A program made the position numbers and the translations under genes. From Spirosoma arboris (lineage in GTDB: Bacteria > Bacteroidota > Bacteroidia > Cytophagales > Spirosomataceae): DNA of 64,000 bases. A model generated the notes under the pieces. The model was given only the letters and a program-made list of their open reading frames with translations, was not told the DNA's origin and ran no database searches. The stretch lies in the NCBI RefSeq assembly GCF_009754945.1, contig NZ_WPIN01000028.1, positions 1 through 64,000 of the forward strand. Reading direction: 5' to 3'. Positions 43,455 through 52,703 of the stretch are shown here, in pieces. The first letter of the stretch is position 1, and every line of letters starts with the position of its first letter.

Positions 43455-43646
43455 TTATTTTTTATCGAGTACCTGGCCAAAAAACGAGCTATTAAATCCT
43501 GACGTTATACTTATTCCAGCGTCAGCCCCAACCAAGGTATTATTTACCGTTGGGTTGGTGGCATTGGCCGTGTTGGCCACATAATTGGTCTGAGCCAGCA
43601 CGGACTGGCTTAGCAACAGTAAAAGCAAAGGGAGAAGTGATTTCAT
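43455..43646 (-). CDS. Short secreted protein, probably a truncated head-repeat adhesin
   Basis: 63 residues. Signal peptide MKSLLPLLLLLLSQSVLAQ, then TNYVANTANATNPTVNNTLV and GADAGISITSGFNSSFFGQV. Longer Bacteroidota surface proteins repeat units of this 'NT.vGa.aG...TtG..NsFfG' type many times. Here there is one and a half units, then a stop, so the gene appears cut short. It lies 46 nt before the start of the T9SS protein, and the two could have been one longer protein split by deletion. That is inference. Confidence 0.6.
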   Translation of the reverse strand: MKSLLPLLLLLLSQSVLAQTNYVANTANATNPTVNNTLVGADAGISITSGFNSSFFGQVLDKK

Positions 43647-43911
43647 GGTTTAAAGCTGAATTGACGATTGGCCGTTTATGGCAACAAACGTACGTGCTTT
43701 GCTTAGGGTCCACAATCGGATAAATGTATGAGCAAGCTGAAAATCAGGCAATCTCGTATGACGTGTTGCCCGTATCATTACTTGTTTAGGAGCTATCATG
43801 ATCGACGAATTCTGTTTTGATTGAATCTGGGCCAGCAACTAAGCCAATGATTATTTTTTATGAAAAAGCCCTATTGTACAATATATTGCTGAAAATACGG
43901 CCCTATATCCC

Positions 43912-44184
43912 ATGCTCAAACCAGCTATTTGTAATCACCTGACTTCTCTGACAGAAATCCGCACCGCTCGCGAGTACGTATGTGAGGAGTGCATTAAAAC
44001 CGGGGACTCATGGGTACACTTGCGTACCTGTCAAACCTGCGGCACTACCCTTTGCTGTGATTCGTCGCCCAACAAACATGCAACGAAACATTTTCTGGCT
44101 AGTGAGCATCCAGTCGTGATCTCCTCTGAACCGGGGGAACGATGGCTGTGGTGTTTTGTTGATGAGCAAATGGTCGGTTACTGA
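43912..44184 (+). CDS. UBP-type zinc-finger protein
   Basis: 90 residues almost wholly made of a ZnF-UBP domain: CNHL at the start, YVCEECIKTGDSWVHLRTCQ, TCGTTLCCDSSPNKHATKHF and SEHPVVISSEPGERWLWCF. The spaced Cys and His residues (C-x-H, CxxC, CxxC-like, H..H, H) match zinc sites of the family. In eukaryotes the domain binds ubiquitin tails; stand-alone bacterial versions are common and their partner is unknown. It is monocistronic and precedes egtB by 123 nt. Confidence 0.9.
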   Translation: MLKPAICNHLTSLTEIRTAREYVCEECIKTGDSWVHLRTCQTCGTTLCCDSSPNKHATKHFLASEHPVVISSEPGERWLWCFVDEQMVGY

Positions 44185-44202
44185 ACAAGGAGAAAGGGAA
44201 TT

Positions 44203-44288
44203 GGTTTACAGTATATGGTTTACGCCGGGCCGTCGCTACGATGGCTGACGCACCGGTTATACAAAGCCATATACCGAATCCGTAAACC
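44203..44288. repeat. Long-spaced inverted repeat between the zinc-finger gene and egtB
   Basis: GGTTTAC plus GTATATGG at the left pair with CCATATAC and GTAAACC at the right, one arm carrying seven extra bases. It could be a cruciform or transcript hairpin acting as terminator for the zinc-finger gene or leader of egtB. Confidence 0.35.
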
Positions 44289-44307
44289 ACAACTACCGTA
44301 AACCTGA

Positions 44308-45504
44308 ATGATTGCTGAACAAACGTTTACTGAACAATATTTTCGGGTAAGGAAGCATTCTGAAACGATTTGCCGGGGGCTCGAAACCGAGGATTATGTA
44401 GTGCAGCCCATCGTTGATGTTAGCCCTCCTAAGTGGCATTTAGGCCATACAACCTGGTTCTGGGAAACATTCGTCCTGATCCCCAACTATCCTGCTTATC
44501 GCCCATTTCACGAAGATTTTAGCTACGTATTTAACAGTTATTACGAAACAGTAGGCAAACGTGTACTTCGGACCGACCGAGGTAACTTAAGCAGACCGAC
44601 GGTTGCGGGCGTATATGCCTACCGTGCTTATGTCGATGAGCATATGAGTAGGTTCCTAAACACCGCCGACGTATCACCAGATCTCTATGCACTTATTGAA
44701 TTAGGGCTGAATCATGAGCAGCAGCATCAGGAATTGCTCATCACCGACATCAAGTACATTCTAGGCCATAACCCCTTACTGCCTGCTCTTAAGATGCCCA
44801 TTATTGAGCATCAAAGGCAAGCGTCAAGACCGCCTGTTTCAATCAGGGAAGGTATCTATTCGATTGGTTATTCGCCGATCGTTGACTCATTTCACTTTGA
44901 TAATGAACTAGGACGACATAAGGTATACCTGAATGAGACAGTACTCTCCGGAAATCTGGTCACGAATGGCGACTACCTGGAGTTTATCGAAGCGGGTGGT
45001 TATCAAAACTTTCGATACTGGCTTTCTGATGGCTGGGCGTGGGTCAATACAAATGCAATTCAGGCGCCTTTGTATTGGTATCAGATTGATGGCGACTGGT
45101 GGAACTACACATTCGATGGGTTAATACCTGTTGATTTAGCCGTTCCGGTTTGCCACGTTAGCCAATACGAAGCTGATGCTTACGCCCGCTGGCGGGGAAC
45201 GCGGCTACCCACCGAATTTGAATGGGAAATTGCCGCCGTGGACTCGGCCGTCGAATCCACAGTAGCTGGCCAACTTAATTGGGGAGCACGCTGGGAATGG
45301 ACAAATTCAGCTTACTTGCCTTATCCAGGTTTTATAACGGCGGAGGGAGCTGTAGGCGAATATAACGGTAAATTCATGAGTGCTCAACTAGTCTTGCGCG
45401 GGGCTTCGGTGGCTACACCTGAAGGACATTCCCGCCCGACTTATCGTAATTTTTTTCAACCAGACAAACGATGGCAGTACACGGGAATACGCTTAGTGGA
45501 ATAA
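44308..45504 (+). CDS. egtB: Ergothioneine biosynthesis sulfoxide synthase EgtB
   Basis: 398 residues. The N-terminal DinB-like domain carries PPKWHLGHTTWFWETFVLIP and the iron-site run NHEQQHQELLITD (near 134-146). The C-terminal FGE-sulfatase-like domain has ISVG-type strand GIYSIGYSPIVDSFHFDNEL, YRYWLSDGWAWV-like sequence, YEADAYARWRGTRLPTEFEW and VLRGASVATPEGHSRPTYRN. EgtB is a non-haem iron enzyme joining hercynine to a thiol donor (gamma-glutamylcysteine or cysteine) with oxygen. It is followed at once by egtD, confirming the pathway. No egtA or egtC is nearby, so cysteine may be the donor, by inference. Confidence 0.93.
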   Translation: MIAEQTFTEQYFRVRKHSETICRGLETEDYVVQPIVDVSPPKWHLGHTTWFWETFVLIPNYPAYRPFHEDFSYVFNSYYETVGKRVLRTDRGNLSRPTVAGVYAYRAYVDEHMSRFLNTADVSPDLYALIELGLNHEQQHQELLITDIKYILGHNPLLPALKMPIIEHQRQASRPPVSIREGIYSIGYSPIVDSFHFDNELGRHKVYLNETVLSGNLVTNGDYLEFIEAGGYQNFRYWLSDGWAWVNTNAIQAPLYWYQIDGDWWNYTFDGLIPVDLAVPVCHVSQYEADAYARWRGTRLPTEFEWEIAAVDSAVESTVAGQLNWGARWEWTNSAYLPYPGFITAEGAVGEYNGKFMSAQLVLRGASVATPEGHSRPTYRNFFQPDKRWQYTGIRLVE

Positions 45505-46469
45505 GCGTGGAGCTACCTGCATCTGACACTTCGCCCCTTGCCGACGAAGTACGGACAGGCTTACAGAGAACACCCAAGCGGTTGTCATCACGTTTTTTTT
45601 ATGATGCTGAAGGGAGCAGGCTGTTTCAGGAAATTATGCATGCACCGGAATACTATCTGACCCGGTCGGAATATGAAATTCTGGACACGTATAAAGCGAA
45701 TTTACTGGCTCAGTTTACAACCGGCGAGCGTGCGTTTGAACTGGTTGAATTAGGTGCGGGCGATGGACTTAAAACGAAAATTCTGCTTGGTTTTTTTGCC
45801 GATAAAAACGCCGATTTTACGTATGCACCGGTCGATATTTCAGTTGATGCGCTGGATGAGTTAGTGATCGATCTGCGTCAGAAATGGCCTGATTTACGAC
45901 TTAATCCACGTCACGACGATTATTTTAATGCGCTCGAACAGCTTTCCGAAGAGTCGAATGCCCGGCGCGTTGTCTTATTTCTAGGCTCAAACATTGGCAA
46001 CTTTACACCCGAGGATGCCCTTGATTTTTACCGTCAATTACACGACCGACTCCAACCTGGCGACCTCGTACTGACAGGTTTCGACTTACAAAAGCACCCT
46101 GCCGTGATTCATGCGGCTTATAACGACCGACAGGGGCTGACACGGGCGTTTAATCTGAATCTACTTCACCGAATCAACCGCGAACTGGATGCAAATTTCG
46201 ATCTGGCAGCCTTTGATCATTATGAAGTATATAATCCAGAAACGGGCGAAGCGCGATCGTATTTGGTAAGTCAGAAAGCACAACTGGTTCAGATTGGCGC
46301 ATTAGCTATGACTGTGCCATTTCAATACGGCGAAATTATTCATACCGAGATTTCCCGAAAATTTACGCGTACCCAGATCGAGCAGCTAGCGGAACAAAGC
46401 GGATTTTCGCTCACTGGCTGGTTCACCGATTGTAAAGGCTATTTTGCTGATGTGGTATTTGAGCGCTAA
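45471..46469 (+). CDS. egtD: Histidine N-alpha-methyltransferase EgtD
   Basis: 332 residues. The family-specific segment RLSSRFFYDAEGSRLFQEIM, then APEYYLTRSEYEIL, and the SAM-binding LVELGAGDGLKTKILL (about 82-97) are clear, with FLGSNIGNFTPEDALDF further on. EgtD makes hercynine (trimethylhistidine), the substrate of EgtB. The ATG used overlaps egtB by 34 nt; an in-frame GTG at 45507, 2 nt after the egtB stop, is a reasonable alternative and would shorten the product by 12 residues. Both indicate coupled translation. A terminator follows 5 nt after the stop. Confidence 0.95.
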   Translation: MAVHGNTLSGISVELPASDTSPLADEVRTGLQRTPKRLSSRFFYDAEGSRLFQEIMHAPEYYLTRSEYEILDTYKANLLAQFTTGERAFELVELGAGDGLKTKILLGFFADKNADFTYAPVDISVDALDELVIDLRQKWPDLRLNPRHDDYFNALEQLSEESNARRVVLFLGSNIGNFTPEDALDFYRQLHDRLQPGDLVLTGFDLQKHPAVIHAAYNDRQGLTRAFNLNLLHRINRELDANFDLAAFDHYEVYNPETGEARSYLVSQKAQLVQIGALAMTVPFQYGEIIHTEISRKFTRTQIEQLAEQSGFSLTGWFTDCKGYFADVVFER

Positions 46470-46474
46470 CAAAC

Positions 46475-46500
46475 AAGCCCAACCAGTTACGGTTGGGCTT
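46475..46500. terminator. Hairpin between egtD and the SusD-like gene
   Basis: AAGCCCAACC, loop AGTTAC, GGTTGGGCTT: a perfect 10-bp stem between convergent genes. T-rich sequence follows on the minus-strand side (TTGTTTGTT), so it may serve both directions. Confidence 0.7.
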
Positions 46501-46536
46501 GCGCACATAGTTTAGGTTAAGAAAAATTAGACTGGG

Positions 46537-48069
46537 TTATTGCTTATCCCACCAAACGTGGGTATCTAGATTGTCTGGGCCTTGTCGGGTAACAGCCTCC
46601 TGGCGGTTAGCGGTATTCACCGATTGCTCCGAGTCTGGATATGACAGGCGATAGATGAAACTCCCTTTGATTTCTTTACCCGGATAAGGATTGGGAGTCA
46701 GTGCAGGAAATCCACTACGACGGAAATTAGCGAACAATTCGGGGCCATTCAGGAAAGAAACAATCCAGTACTGGGTGTTGATTAGTTGGAGACCTTTTGT
46801 AGCATCGTAGGGATTCTTCTGTAAATAAGCGGCAATGTTCGCATCCGAAACCAGTGACGTAGCATCATAATCGCCCAACTGTTTCATATGCGCTGTAACG
46901 CCCGCATTGTAAAAGTCGGCAGCGTTACCCGTTGTCCAGGTCCGCTGGGCCGCTTCAGCCAGCAGTAATTGTGTTTGCGCATACGTAACTAAGTAGCAAG
47001 GCGCAAACTGACTACCCATTCGGGTTCGGTCCAGCTGCGAATAATCGTAAAAACTGGCCAGTCCATCGGCGGTGGCTTTTGCTGGGATCGTACCATTATC
47101 GTAGCCCATTGGCATACCAATTTGTACAGCAGGATCACGATTAGCCTTGGCAGCTGTTTGTTCTGGACCACTTTTGGCACCTACGTAGCGTACAGCAATA
47201 GAGACCAGGCGAGGATCTGAAGTTGCTTTGAGGTAATCCACAAACGCACCTGTGAGGTAATAGTTGGCAGCTTCGGTCGAGTTGACGGTAGCCCCCACAC
47301 CATTCGTATAGTTGGCGTTATTGCGAACCAGTGCATTATCAGCGTTGGATGCCATCAGGCCACCGGCAACAGCTTTCTGAACCGTCGATTGGGCCAGCGT
47401 AGGATTCACTTTCGAGAGCCGCATACCAACCCGGAGCAGTAGCGAATTGCCGAACTTTTTCCATTTCGTAATGTCTCCTCCGTACGTAATCTCGCCCGCT
47501 TCTGTAGGTTTGGCTGCGTCTAAGGCGGTGGTTGCTTCAGTTAGCTCTTTGATAAGATCATTATAGATGCTCTCCTGCGTATCGTATTTCGGTATTACGT
47601 TTCCCGAAATATACCCTAGTCCAGCCTGGCTATACGGAATGTCACCATAGGTATCCGTAAGTACGGTAAAGACATAGGCTTTCCAGATGCGGATCATGTT
47701 GTAGAGATTAGTCCGGTTAGCATCTGTTTTGGTTTGATTGGCCGCATCGACCAAATAGCGAACTACGTTTTGGTAATACTGGCGCCAGAGACCACCATTG
47801 TTACCGGTGGGTCCACGATTGTCGATATTAAAATTACCCCCTGCATTGATACCAGAGTTTGGGGTGAATATCTGCTGAACGATAGGTTCCTCAAAAATCA
47901 GGATTGACCCTGGAAACGAGGTGCCAACCATGGCATTGTTGAACGTAAAAACAGGATTAAGCGCCGTTGCCGCCGTTGGGTTGACGTTCAGTTCATCGAA
48001 CCCTTTGTCGCAGCTGCTGGTAATCAGAAGCAGAGCGAGAAGTGGTAGTATAAAAAATATCTTTTTCAT
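46537..48069 (-). CDS. SusD/RagB-family nutrient-binding lipoprotein
   Basis: 510 residues with a lipoprotein signal (LLLITSSCDKGFDELNVNPT). The GFDELNVNPTAAT start, AYVFTVLTDTYGDIPYSQAG, IYNDLIKELTEATTALDAAK, GNSLLLRVGMRLSKVNP and the late QYWIVSFLNGPELFANFRRS are features of the SusD-like_2 group. The protein sits on the cell surface and captures substrate for the SusC channel encoded 9 nt upstream. SusD-like_2 pairs commonly handle peptides or undefined oligomers rather than classic glycans, so the substrate is open. No glycoside hydrolase is adjacent. Confidence 0.94.
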   Translation of the reverse strand: MKKIFFILPLLALLLITSSCDKGFDELNVNPTAATALNPVFTFNNAMVGTSFPGSILIFEEPIVQQIFTPNSGINAGGNFNIDNRGPTGNNGGLWRQYYQNVVRYLVDAANQTKTDANRTNLYNMIRIWKAYVFTVLTDTYGDIPYSQAGLGYISGNVIPKYDTQESIYNDLIKELTEATTALDAAKPTEAGEITYGGDITKWKKFGNSLLLRVGMRLSKVNPTLAQSTVQKAVAGGLMASNADNALVRNNANYTNGVGATVNSTEAANYYLTGAFVDYLKATSDPRLVSIAVRYVGAKSGPEQTAAKANRDPAVQIGMPMGYDNGTIPAKATADGLASFYDYSQLDRTRMGSQFAPCYLVTYAQTQLLLAEAAQRTWTTGNAADFYNAGVTAHMKQLGDYDATSLVSDANIAAYLQKNPYDATKGLQLINTQYWIVSFLNGPELFANFRRSGFPALTPNPYPGKEIKGSFIYRLSYPDSEQSVNTANRQEAVTRQGPDNLDTHVWWDKQ

Positions 48070-48078
48070 GAAATTCTT

Positions 48079-51000
48079 TTAAAATTTAACATTCAGGTTG
48101 AAGCCGATGCTGCGTGTAGTTGGTAAGCCCGTTGATTCCAGACCAATCAGGTTATCCGAGCTAAAACCGAATTGTTCAGGATCGATGTTAGGCACCCATT
48201 TCTTCAGAATAGCCACGTTATTAGCTACGGCACTCAAACGTACTCCTTTGATAAATAAGGTTTTGGGCAGGAGTTTGGTGAAGTCATAGCCGAGGCTGAT
48301 CTGGCGTAGTTTCCATAAACCTGAGTCATAAACCACCTGCTCTCCCAGGCTCTTGGAGCGGCCTACTGAATAGTAATCCTGCACAAATGCCCGAACGGCG
48401 TTGACTTCGCCTTTCTCGTTCACGCCAGGGCCAACCATCTTGTTGTCTGGGTCACCCCGACCTACCAGCGTTTCTTTTTGCAAGCCGTGCCGGAACGCAT
48501 TCAGGTTGGTACCTGAAATCATTTTGCCGCCCAGTTTAAAGTCGATCAAAAATGACAAACTCACCCCTTTGTAATTGAAGCCATTGGTTATACCACCCAC
48601 AAAACGAGGCAGAGCAGAGCCAAACGAGATCGGCGCATCGGTTCGAATAGGAAGACCGTCACTTCCATTGATAAGCTGTCCCTGCGCATTGCGCTTATAG
48701 CCATAGGTGTACAATTGACCCAATTGCTGGCCAACGACCTGCCGTAATTCACCAACGTAAATACCCGTGCCTACCACGATTTGCTCCGCTAGTTTATCAT
48801 TATTGTAGTCTTTTCCAGGGGTGCCATCGTCATCGGTTATGAGCCGGAGTAATTTGGTCTGGTTATACGACCCGTTGAAGGTTACATCCCAGGAGAAGTT
48901 TTTCGTTCGAACTGGCGACAGGTTCAACAATACTTCGATGCCCTGGTTGCGGCTTTGCCCGCTATTAATCAACGAGCTTGTATAGCCAGAGGCATCAGAC
49001 GATTGCTTGGCAACGATCTGGTCGCTGGTGATCTTATTGTAGACCGCTACATCTAAGCCCACCCGGTTGTTAAACAACTTCAACTCCAGACCTAACTCGG
49101 TTTCGGCTACACGACTTGGTTTGAGTGTGGTACTGGGAACCGTGTTGGAGGTAATATAGCCCAAGGGTTGTCCATTGCCAGCGGGGTTCGGGAAGAGGTT
49201 CGCATTGACGCCGTAGAACAAGTTATTCGAGTAGGGACCTACATCGCCATCACTACCAACTTCAGCATAAGCGGCCCGTAACTTACCGAAATTCAGCCAG
49301 GATGGTAAGTTGTTGAAGGCTTGAGAAAAGACGAAGCTACCCGTTACCGAAGGATACAGGATGCTACGATTGGCCGGAGCCAGCGTCGAGAACCAGTCGT
49401 TCCGAACAGTTCCGTTCAGGTAAAGGAAGTCTTTGTACGAAAATTCAGCAGCTGCGTATAACGAGTTTACTTTCCGTTCGCTCAGGCTATACTGTGGGTC
49501 TTTTACCCGACCGTTCTGTGGCGTATAAAGTCCTCGGACGACAAAATCTGTAGCCAAAACGCTATTCAGATCACTCCGACGATAGAGTTGGTTTCCACCC
49601 GCCGTAATATCGACACCAAAGACGCCAAATTTGTGGTTAGCACCAATCAGGAAGTCCGTATTCAGTTCCCGGAACCGACGAGCTTCCTGAACATAAGCAC
49701 CATTAACAAAACCGGCAGGAGCTGCGGCTAACGAAGCCTGCCCCGTTGGAAAGTTATAATCCTGATCCCGCGACCAGTAATCCTGACCTACCCGGCCCTG
49801 TACATACAACCAGTCGGTTACGTTGTAACGGGCTGAAATATTCCCGAACAAGCGATCCCGGCGAATATTCTCGAACTTGTAATTCATGACGAAATACGGG
49901 TTCGTCCGGTTCATAAACCGCGAATAGATAAACTCGTTACCCGTTGCTGGATTGATCTGGTTGGCTTCCAGTACATCAAATGGCATCGAGTTCGCTAACG
50001 TGTAGATGGTGGTTGGGGTACTGTTGTCCTGTTGCGCAATCTGGGGCGGGTTTTTATTGTACTCGTTGGAGTAGTTCAGCGTACCCGTAACCGTAAGCCG
50101 AGGTGACAGATTATAGCTAAAACCCAGGTTGATGGTTTTACGGCTGAACGTGTTATTCCGGGTAATTCCTTTATTGTCCAGATTCGAGATCGACAGATTG
50201 AGACCACCTTTCTCATTACCTGTCGAGACGGCAATGGAGTTGGTCATCGTAGAGCCATCGCGGTAGAAGGTATTGATTCGATTTCGAACAGGCGCATAAG
50301 GAACCGTTACACCCCCAAACAAAACCTGCGTCTGACCGGCAAACTTTTCACCAAAACTCCATACACCAGAAGTTGGGTTTGGAGCCGTAGGCCGAACACC
50401 ATATTCGCCCTGACCGTACTCATACTGATAATCAGTGTAGTCCAGCGGATGATCGGACGTGTAGTTCATGTTGTAGGTAACCCCAATTCCCTGACCCGTT
50501 CCTTTGGTTTTGGTCGTTATCAGAATGGCGCCATCTTTGGCCCGTGAGCCATAGAGTGCAGCTGCCGTACCACCTTTCAGAACGGTCATACCTTCAATAT
50601 CATCGGGGTTGATAGAAGAAAGCCCATCGCCACCATCCGAATAGTTGCGATCGCGGCTGCCGATGGAGTTGTCACTACCTGTGTTTCCGTTATTCTGGCC
50701 GAAGTTGGTATTATCAATCGGAACACCATTAATAACAATAAGCGGGCTGTTTTGACCTGAAAACGACGACTGCCCCCGGATACGGATTTTACTGGTGCCC
50801 GCAGCCCCAGTGCCAAGGCTGCTGATATTTACACCGGCAATTTTGCCCTGTAAGGCGTTAATAAAGTTCACCGAACGGTTAGTCGTAACCTGTTCGGGGT
50901 TTACAATAGCCGTGGCATAACCTAAGCGTTTCGCTTCCTTTTTGATACCCAGAGCCGTTACGACCACTTCTCCCAGACTCTGTTCGGCTTCTTTAAGCGT

Positions 51001-51294
51001 GACAGTCAGCTGTGTCTGATTTCCAATCGCAATGGTTTGGCCAGCAAAGCCAATAGAGCTGAAAATGAGGGTAACGTTCGGCGCAACATTCAGGCTAAAA
51101 TTACCGCTACCATCGGTAGTAGTACCTAACTGCGTATCCTTAACCAGGATATTCACCCCTGGAATAGGTTGCTGGTCTTTAGCTGACAGCACGCGGCCCG
51201 TGACTCGGCGATCCTGCGCCTGGACTACATGAGTAATTAGGAAGGCTGCCCAAAGAACAAAGCAATAGACCTTCATTCGTACATTATGTTTCAT
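48079..51294 (-). CDS. SusC/RagA-family TonB-linked outer membrane channel
   Basis: 1071 residues. Signal peptide (VYCFVLWAAFLITHVVQAQD), then a CarboxypepD_reg-like domain (about 30-115; GRVLSAKDQQPIPGVNILVK and DGSGNFSLNV). A TonB-box-like EVVVTALGIKKEAKRLGYAT is followed by a plug with the SusC markers INALQGKIAGVNISS, SKIRIRGQSSFSGQNSPLIV and GTAAALYGSRAKDGAILITT. The 22-strand barrel ends with RSIGFNLNVKF. It forms the import channel with the SusD-like lipoprotein. A divergent seven-gene operon starts about 470 bp away, a layout that suggests shared purpose but no catalytic partner for glycans. Confidence 0.95.
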   Translation of the reverse strand: MKHNVRMKVYCFVLWAAFLITHVVQAQDRRVTGRVLSAKDQQPIPGVNILVKDTQLGTTTDGSGNFSLNVAPNVTLIFSSIGFAGQTIAIGNQTQLTVTLKEAEQSLGEVVVTALGIKKEAKRLGYATAIVNPEQVTTNRSVNFINALQGKIAGVNISSLGTGAAGTSKIRIRGQSSFSGQNSPLIVINGVPIDNTNFGQNNGNTGSDNSIGSRDRNYSDGGDGLSSINPDDIEGMTVLKGGTAAALYGSRAKDGAILITTKTKGTGQGIGVTYNMNYTSDHPLDYTDYQYEYGQGEYGVRPTAPNPTSGVWSFGEKFAGQTQVLFGGVTVPYAPVRNRINTFYRDGSTMTNSIAVSTGNEKGGLNLSISNLDNKGITRNNTFSRKTINLGFSYNLSPRLTVTGTLNYSNEYNKNPPQIAQQDNSTPTTIYTLANSMPFDVLEANQINPATGNEFIYSRFMNRTNPYFVMNYKFENIRRDRLFGNISARYNVTDWLYVQGRVGQDYWSRDQDYNFPTGQASLAAAPAGFVNGAYVQEARRFRELNTDFLIGANHKFGVFGVDITAGGNQLYRRSDLNSVLATDFVVRGLYTPQNGRVKDPQYSLSERKVNSLYAAAEFSYKDFLYLNGTVRNDWFSTLAPANRSILYPSVTGSFVFSQAFNNLPSWLNFGKLRAAYAEVGSDGDVGPYSNNLFYGVNANLFPNPAGNGQPLGYITSNTVPSTTLKPSRVAETELGLELKLFNNRVGLDVAVYNKITSDQIVAKQSSDASGYTSSLINSGQSRNQGIEVLLNLSPVRTKNFSWDVTFNGSYNQTKLLRLITDDDGTPGKDYNNDKLAEQIVVGTGIYVGELRQVVGQQLGQLYTYGYKRNAQGQLINGSDGLPIRTDAPISFGSALPRFVGGITNGFNYKGVSLSFLIDFKLGGKMISGTNLNAFRHGLQKETLVGRGDPDNKMVGPGVNEKGEVNAVRAFVQDYYSVGRSKSLGEQVVYDSGLWKLRQISLGYDFTKLLPKTLFIKGVRLSAVANNVAILKKWVPNIDPEQFGFSSDNLIGLESTGLPTTRSIGFNLNVKF

Positions 51295-51766
51295 TATAGG
51301 ACGGTAATTGGTTGTAGATTTATGTATCCAAAAAAGACAAAAAAATCTTTTTTAGTTAGTATGAAATAAAGTGTAAATTCGACACTATCTACTTTCTATT
51401 GTACGAGCAGCCTGAAAAAAATTTGGAATACTGAAATGTGCTATTCATCTTTGCCCATAAGTCTAGCAGAGTAATCCCCTTCTGGAACACGGTTTGTGTA
51501 GATTTTAGTAGGCAATTAGTTGATTAATAGAGCTATACGTAAGGGCGATATTTTTTTTAAATATGAGCTCAGTATCCTTCTAAATATCGTTTATACTAAA
51601 CACATTGCCTTATTTTCTATAGCAAATCAGCCCTGAATCGTAAGTAGAATTACGTTAACGACCTGATTTTTTTGGCAAACGACAGTTTGCTTTTCATTAT
51701 CAAGTTTAATATACTAATTCTATATAGTAAATAGTTAAATGGATTTTTCATCAATTGAATACATCA
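51295..51766. other. Divergent intergenic region between susC and the oxidoreductase operon
   Basis: AT-rich, no gene. It should hold two divergent promoters. The only clear structure is the inverted repeat at 51675-51690; I found no convincing TAnnTTTG element. Confidence 0.5.
51675..51690. promoter_or_regulatory. Small inverted repeat before the oxidoreductase operon
   Basis: GCAAAC-GACA-GTTTGC, followed by TTTTC. It lies 77 nt upstream of the first gene of the operon and could be an operator or a short transcript hairpin. Symmetry and place are the only support. Confidence 0.3.
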
Positions 51767-52585
51767 ATGGTAGTATCTGAACATCCTGTTGCTATTCAGC
51801 CATCAGCAACACTAACCGACAACCAAACGGCCTTTTTCAACAAAAACGGCTTTCTACACATTAAAAACTTCGTTAGTCGCGATACAGTACAGCTTTTTTT
51901 ACAGGAGTTACAGCGAATTGAAGCGAATTGGCTTGCCGAAAAAGTAGATAAAATAAACGGAACACCCCTTAAATTTGGTCGTGATGAAAATGGGCAGACG
52001 ATTGTGCAGCGGTTTGCTTTTGCCTCGTTGTTCAGCCCCATGTTGCGCGAGTTTTTACAGGATGAGCGCTTGCAGGCACTAACTACTCTATTACAACCCT
52101 ACGACGGTCGTATTAATGAAATAGAAAAAGACGGATTAGTGGTCAATCACTACGTACGAACTCCCGAAAGTAATTTCTCCCGCATGGGCTGGCATACCGA
52201 CAGCCCGCGCGATTTGTTTCTGGGGCATCGTATTCGACCTATGCTGAATGTGGGGCTGCATTTAGACGATTGCCCGATTAGTAACGGTGGCCTGCGCGTG
52301 CTACCCGGTACCCATAAGCAAAACACGCTGATGACCCTATTCCGCAAGCGCCAGTTCATCGACCATCGGCCCGATCCACGCGAAGTAGGTTTTGATATTG
52401 AAGCCGGTGATCTGACAATTCATAATGGTAGCCTGTGGCACCGCGTAGAGCAATCACCAAAGCTTGGGGCCGAAAGTCGTCGGCGGGTTATGTACATCCC
52501 TATTATCACAGGCGAATACCAGCCGAAAAGTGCGTCTAGCAAAACGCCGTTTTATCACCGGTTTGCAGCCAGAATCCAGAACTAA
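51767..52585 (+). CDS. Phytanoyl-CoA dioxygenase (PhyH) family protein
   Basis: 272 residues from ATG (MVVSEHPVAIQPSATLTDNQ); a TTG four codons earlier is less likely. NKNGFLHIKNFVSRDTVQLF at the start, the iron site in MGWHTDSPRDLF (H-x-D near 140-142), ISNGGLRVLPGTHKQ, and the distal histidine in HNGSLWHRVEQS with an arginine SRRRVMYIP after it. All three ligands and the 2-oxoglutarate arginine are visible. The enzyme likely hydroxylates a small molecule. It heads a same-strand run with a membrane hydroxylase, aminotransferase and SDR, which suggests a biosynthetic or catabolic pathway. It is not a close copy of the PhyH gene at 3620. Confidence 0.9.
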   Translation: MVVSEHPVAIQPSATLTDNQTAFFNKNGFLHIKNFVSRDTVQLFLQELQRIEANWLAEKVDKINGTPLKFGRDENGQTIVQRFAFASLFSPMLREFLQDERLQALTTLLQPYDGRINEIEKDGLVVNHYVRTPESNFSRMGWHTDSPRDLFLGHRIRPMLNVGLHLDDCPISNGGLRVLPGTHKQNTLMTLFRKRQFIDHRPDPREVGFDIEAGDLTIHNGSLWHRVEQSPKLGAESRRRVMYIPIITGEYQPKSASSKTPFYHRFAARIQN

Positions 52586-52590
52586 ATTTT

Positions 52591-52682
52591 AAACACGGAG
52601 ACACAGAAAACACAAAGTATATAAGGGGTTGGGATGAATAAGTAAGCAATTAAAACTCAGTAGTCTCAGTGTCTCTGTAGAC
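52591..52682. repeat. Palindromic repeat of the CAGAGACACAGAG type
   Basis: Left arm ACGGAGACACAGAAAACAC and right arm TCAGTGTCTCTGTAG are imperfect inverted copies of a CACAGAGACACAGAG-like sequence. From memory, similar sequence is scattered between genes in many bacterial genomes. It fills most of the gap between the PhyH and desaturase-like genes and may form a transcript hairpin. Confidence 0.6.
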
Positions 52683-52703
52683 AATAAATTTGATCAATTA
52701 CGT

